DNA from: Silene noctiflora
Lineage: Eukaryota; Streptophyta; Magnoliopsida; Caryophyllales; Caryophyllaceae
Direction: 5' to 3'
Assembly: GCA_009801015.1 (NCBI GenBank)
Contig: VHZZ01001953.1
Coordinates: forward strand, 85,491 to 129,785
DNA length: 44,295 nt
Positions 44,201 to 44,295 of this stretch are shown here, piece by piece. Position 1 is the stretch's first letter. The number at the start of each line of letters is the position of its first letter. The translations under genes were made by a program, and so were the position numbers. The notes beneath the pieces were generated by a model. It saw only the letters and a program-made list of their open reading frames with translations, was not told where the DNA came from and made no database searches.

Positions 44201-44295
44201 TGTAACAAACCATCTAACTAACTGGACACGTCAGCAAGATGGTTAGGAGTTTGTTACTAGGTGGTTAGAAAGTTGTTATTCTTCTTGTTATAAAT
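44201..44295 (+). mobile_element. Possible start of a Copia-type LTR, cut by the window end
   Basis: TGTAACAAACCATCT at 44201 and the following GTTAGGAGTTTGTTACTAGG, GTTAGAAAGTTGTTATT and TATAAAT resemble the U3 of plant Copia LTRs, which begin TG and end in a TATAAAT box. The start also pairs with AGATGG...GTTTGTTAC downstream as a stem-loop. Neither the rest of the LTR nor an internal region is in the window. Confidence 0.35.

Noticed and set aside
1-44295. True tRNA or rRNA genes
   Set aside because: I saw tRNA-like promoter boxes only in the degenerate SINE relics. No complete cloverleaf or rRNA segment was recognised by eye.

Overview
This is a plant nuclear genomic window, AT-rich, with five protein-coding loci whose exons are interrupted by GT-AG introns. 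The genes match land-plant families: abscisic-acid xanthoxin dehydrogenase, plant pectin acetylesterase, and a TPP II with a plant-style N-terminal extension. The repeats are Stowaway-type MITEs, hAT-type MITEs, a small Helitron family, SINE-like relics and foldback elements. A core eudicot is likely. The repeat style makes me lean weakly to Caryophyllales, but that is inference.

Layout. (1) 233-2690 (+): a ribosomal protein L36 locus with splice sites and ribosomal-type promoter motifs intact, but with an in-frame TAA in coding exon 1. It reads as a pseudogene or nonsense allele. (2) 2691-4600: intergenic, with a foldback element, a 34-bp tandem repeat and a 361-bp hAT-like MITE. (3) 4683-7028 (+): a complete two-exon ABA2-type xanthoxin dehydrogenase. 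(4) 7030-8900: Helitron remnant, unassigned DNA and a perfect 18-bp inverted repeat. (5) 8906-11250 (-): a complete three-exon signal-peptide-peptidase-like protease (SPPL1 type), with a probable 5'UTR intron reaching about 12348. (6) 12.5-18.2 kb: the main repeat island. It holds an 85-bp minisatellite split by a Stowaway MITE that is itself split by a hAT MITE, a compound pair of inverted-repeat elements, SINE-like relics, and an 811-bp Helitron carrying a Stowaway MITE. (7) 18266-26244 (+): a complete 12-exon pectin acetylesterase. (8) 26245-27697: intergenic with MITEs. (9) 27698-43649 (+): a complete 34-exon tripeptidyl-peptidase II. (10) 43650-44295: 3' flank, a possible promoter, and perhaps the start of an LTR.

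I assembled three gene models by hand. Summed exon lengths keep frame throughout: 282 aa (ABA2), 402 aa (PAE) and 1358 aa (TPP2). The SPPL model gives 366 aa. The genes do not form a pathway or cluster: they act in hormone synthesis, intramembrane proteolysis, cell-wall deacetylation and cytosolic peptide breakdown.

I see no previously undescribed multi-gene system. The observations most worth checking are a tandem duplication that creates a second, in-frame 5' splice site in TPP2, the nonsense codon in the L36 locus, the three-layer transposon nest, the Helitron family, and two long hairpins that could yield small RNAs.
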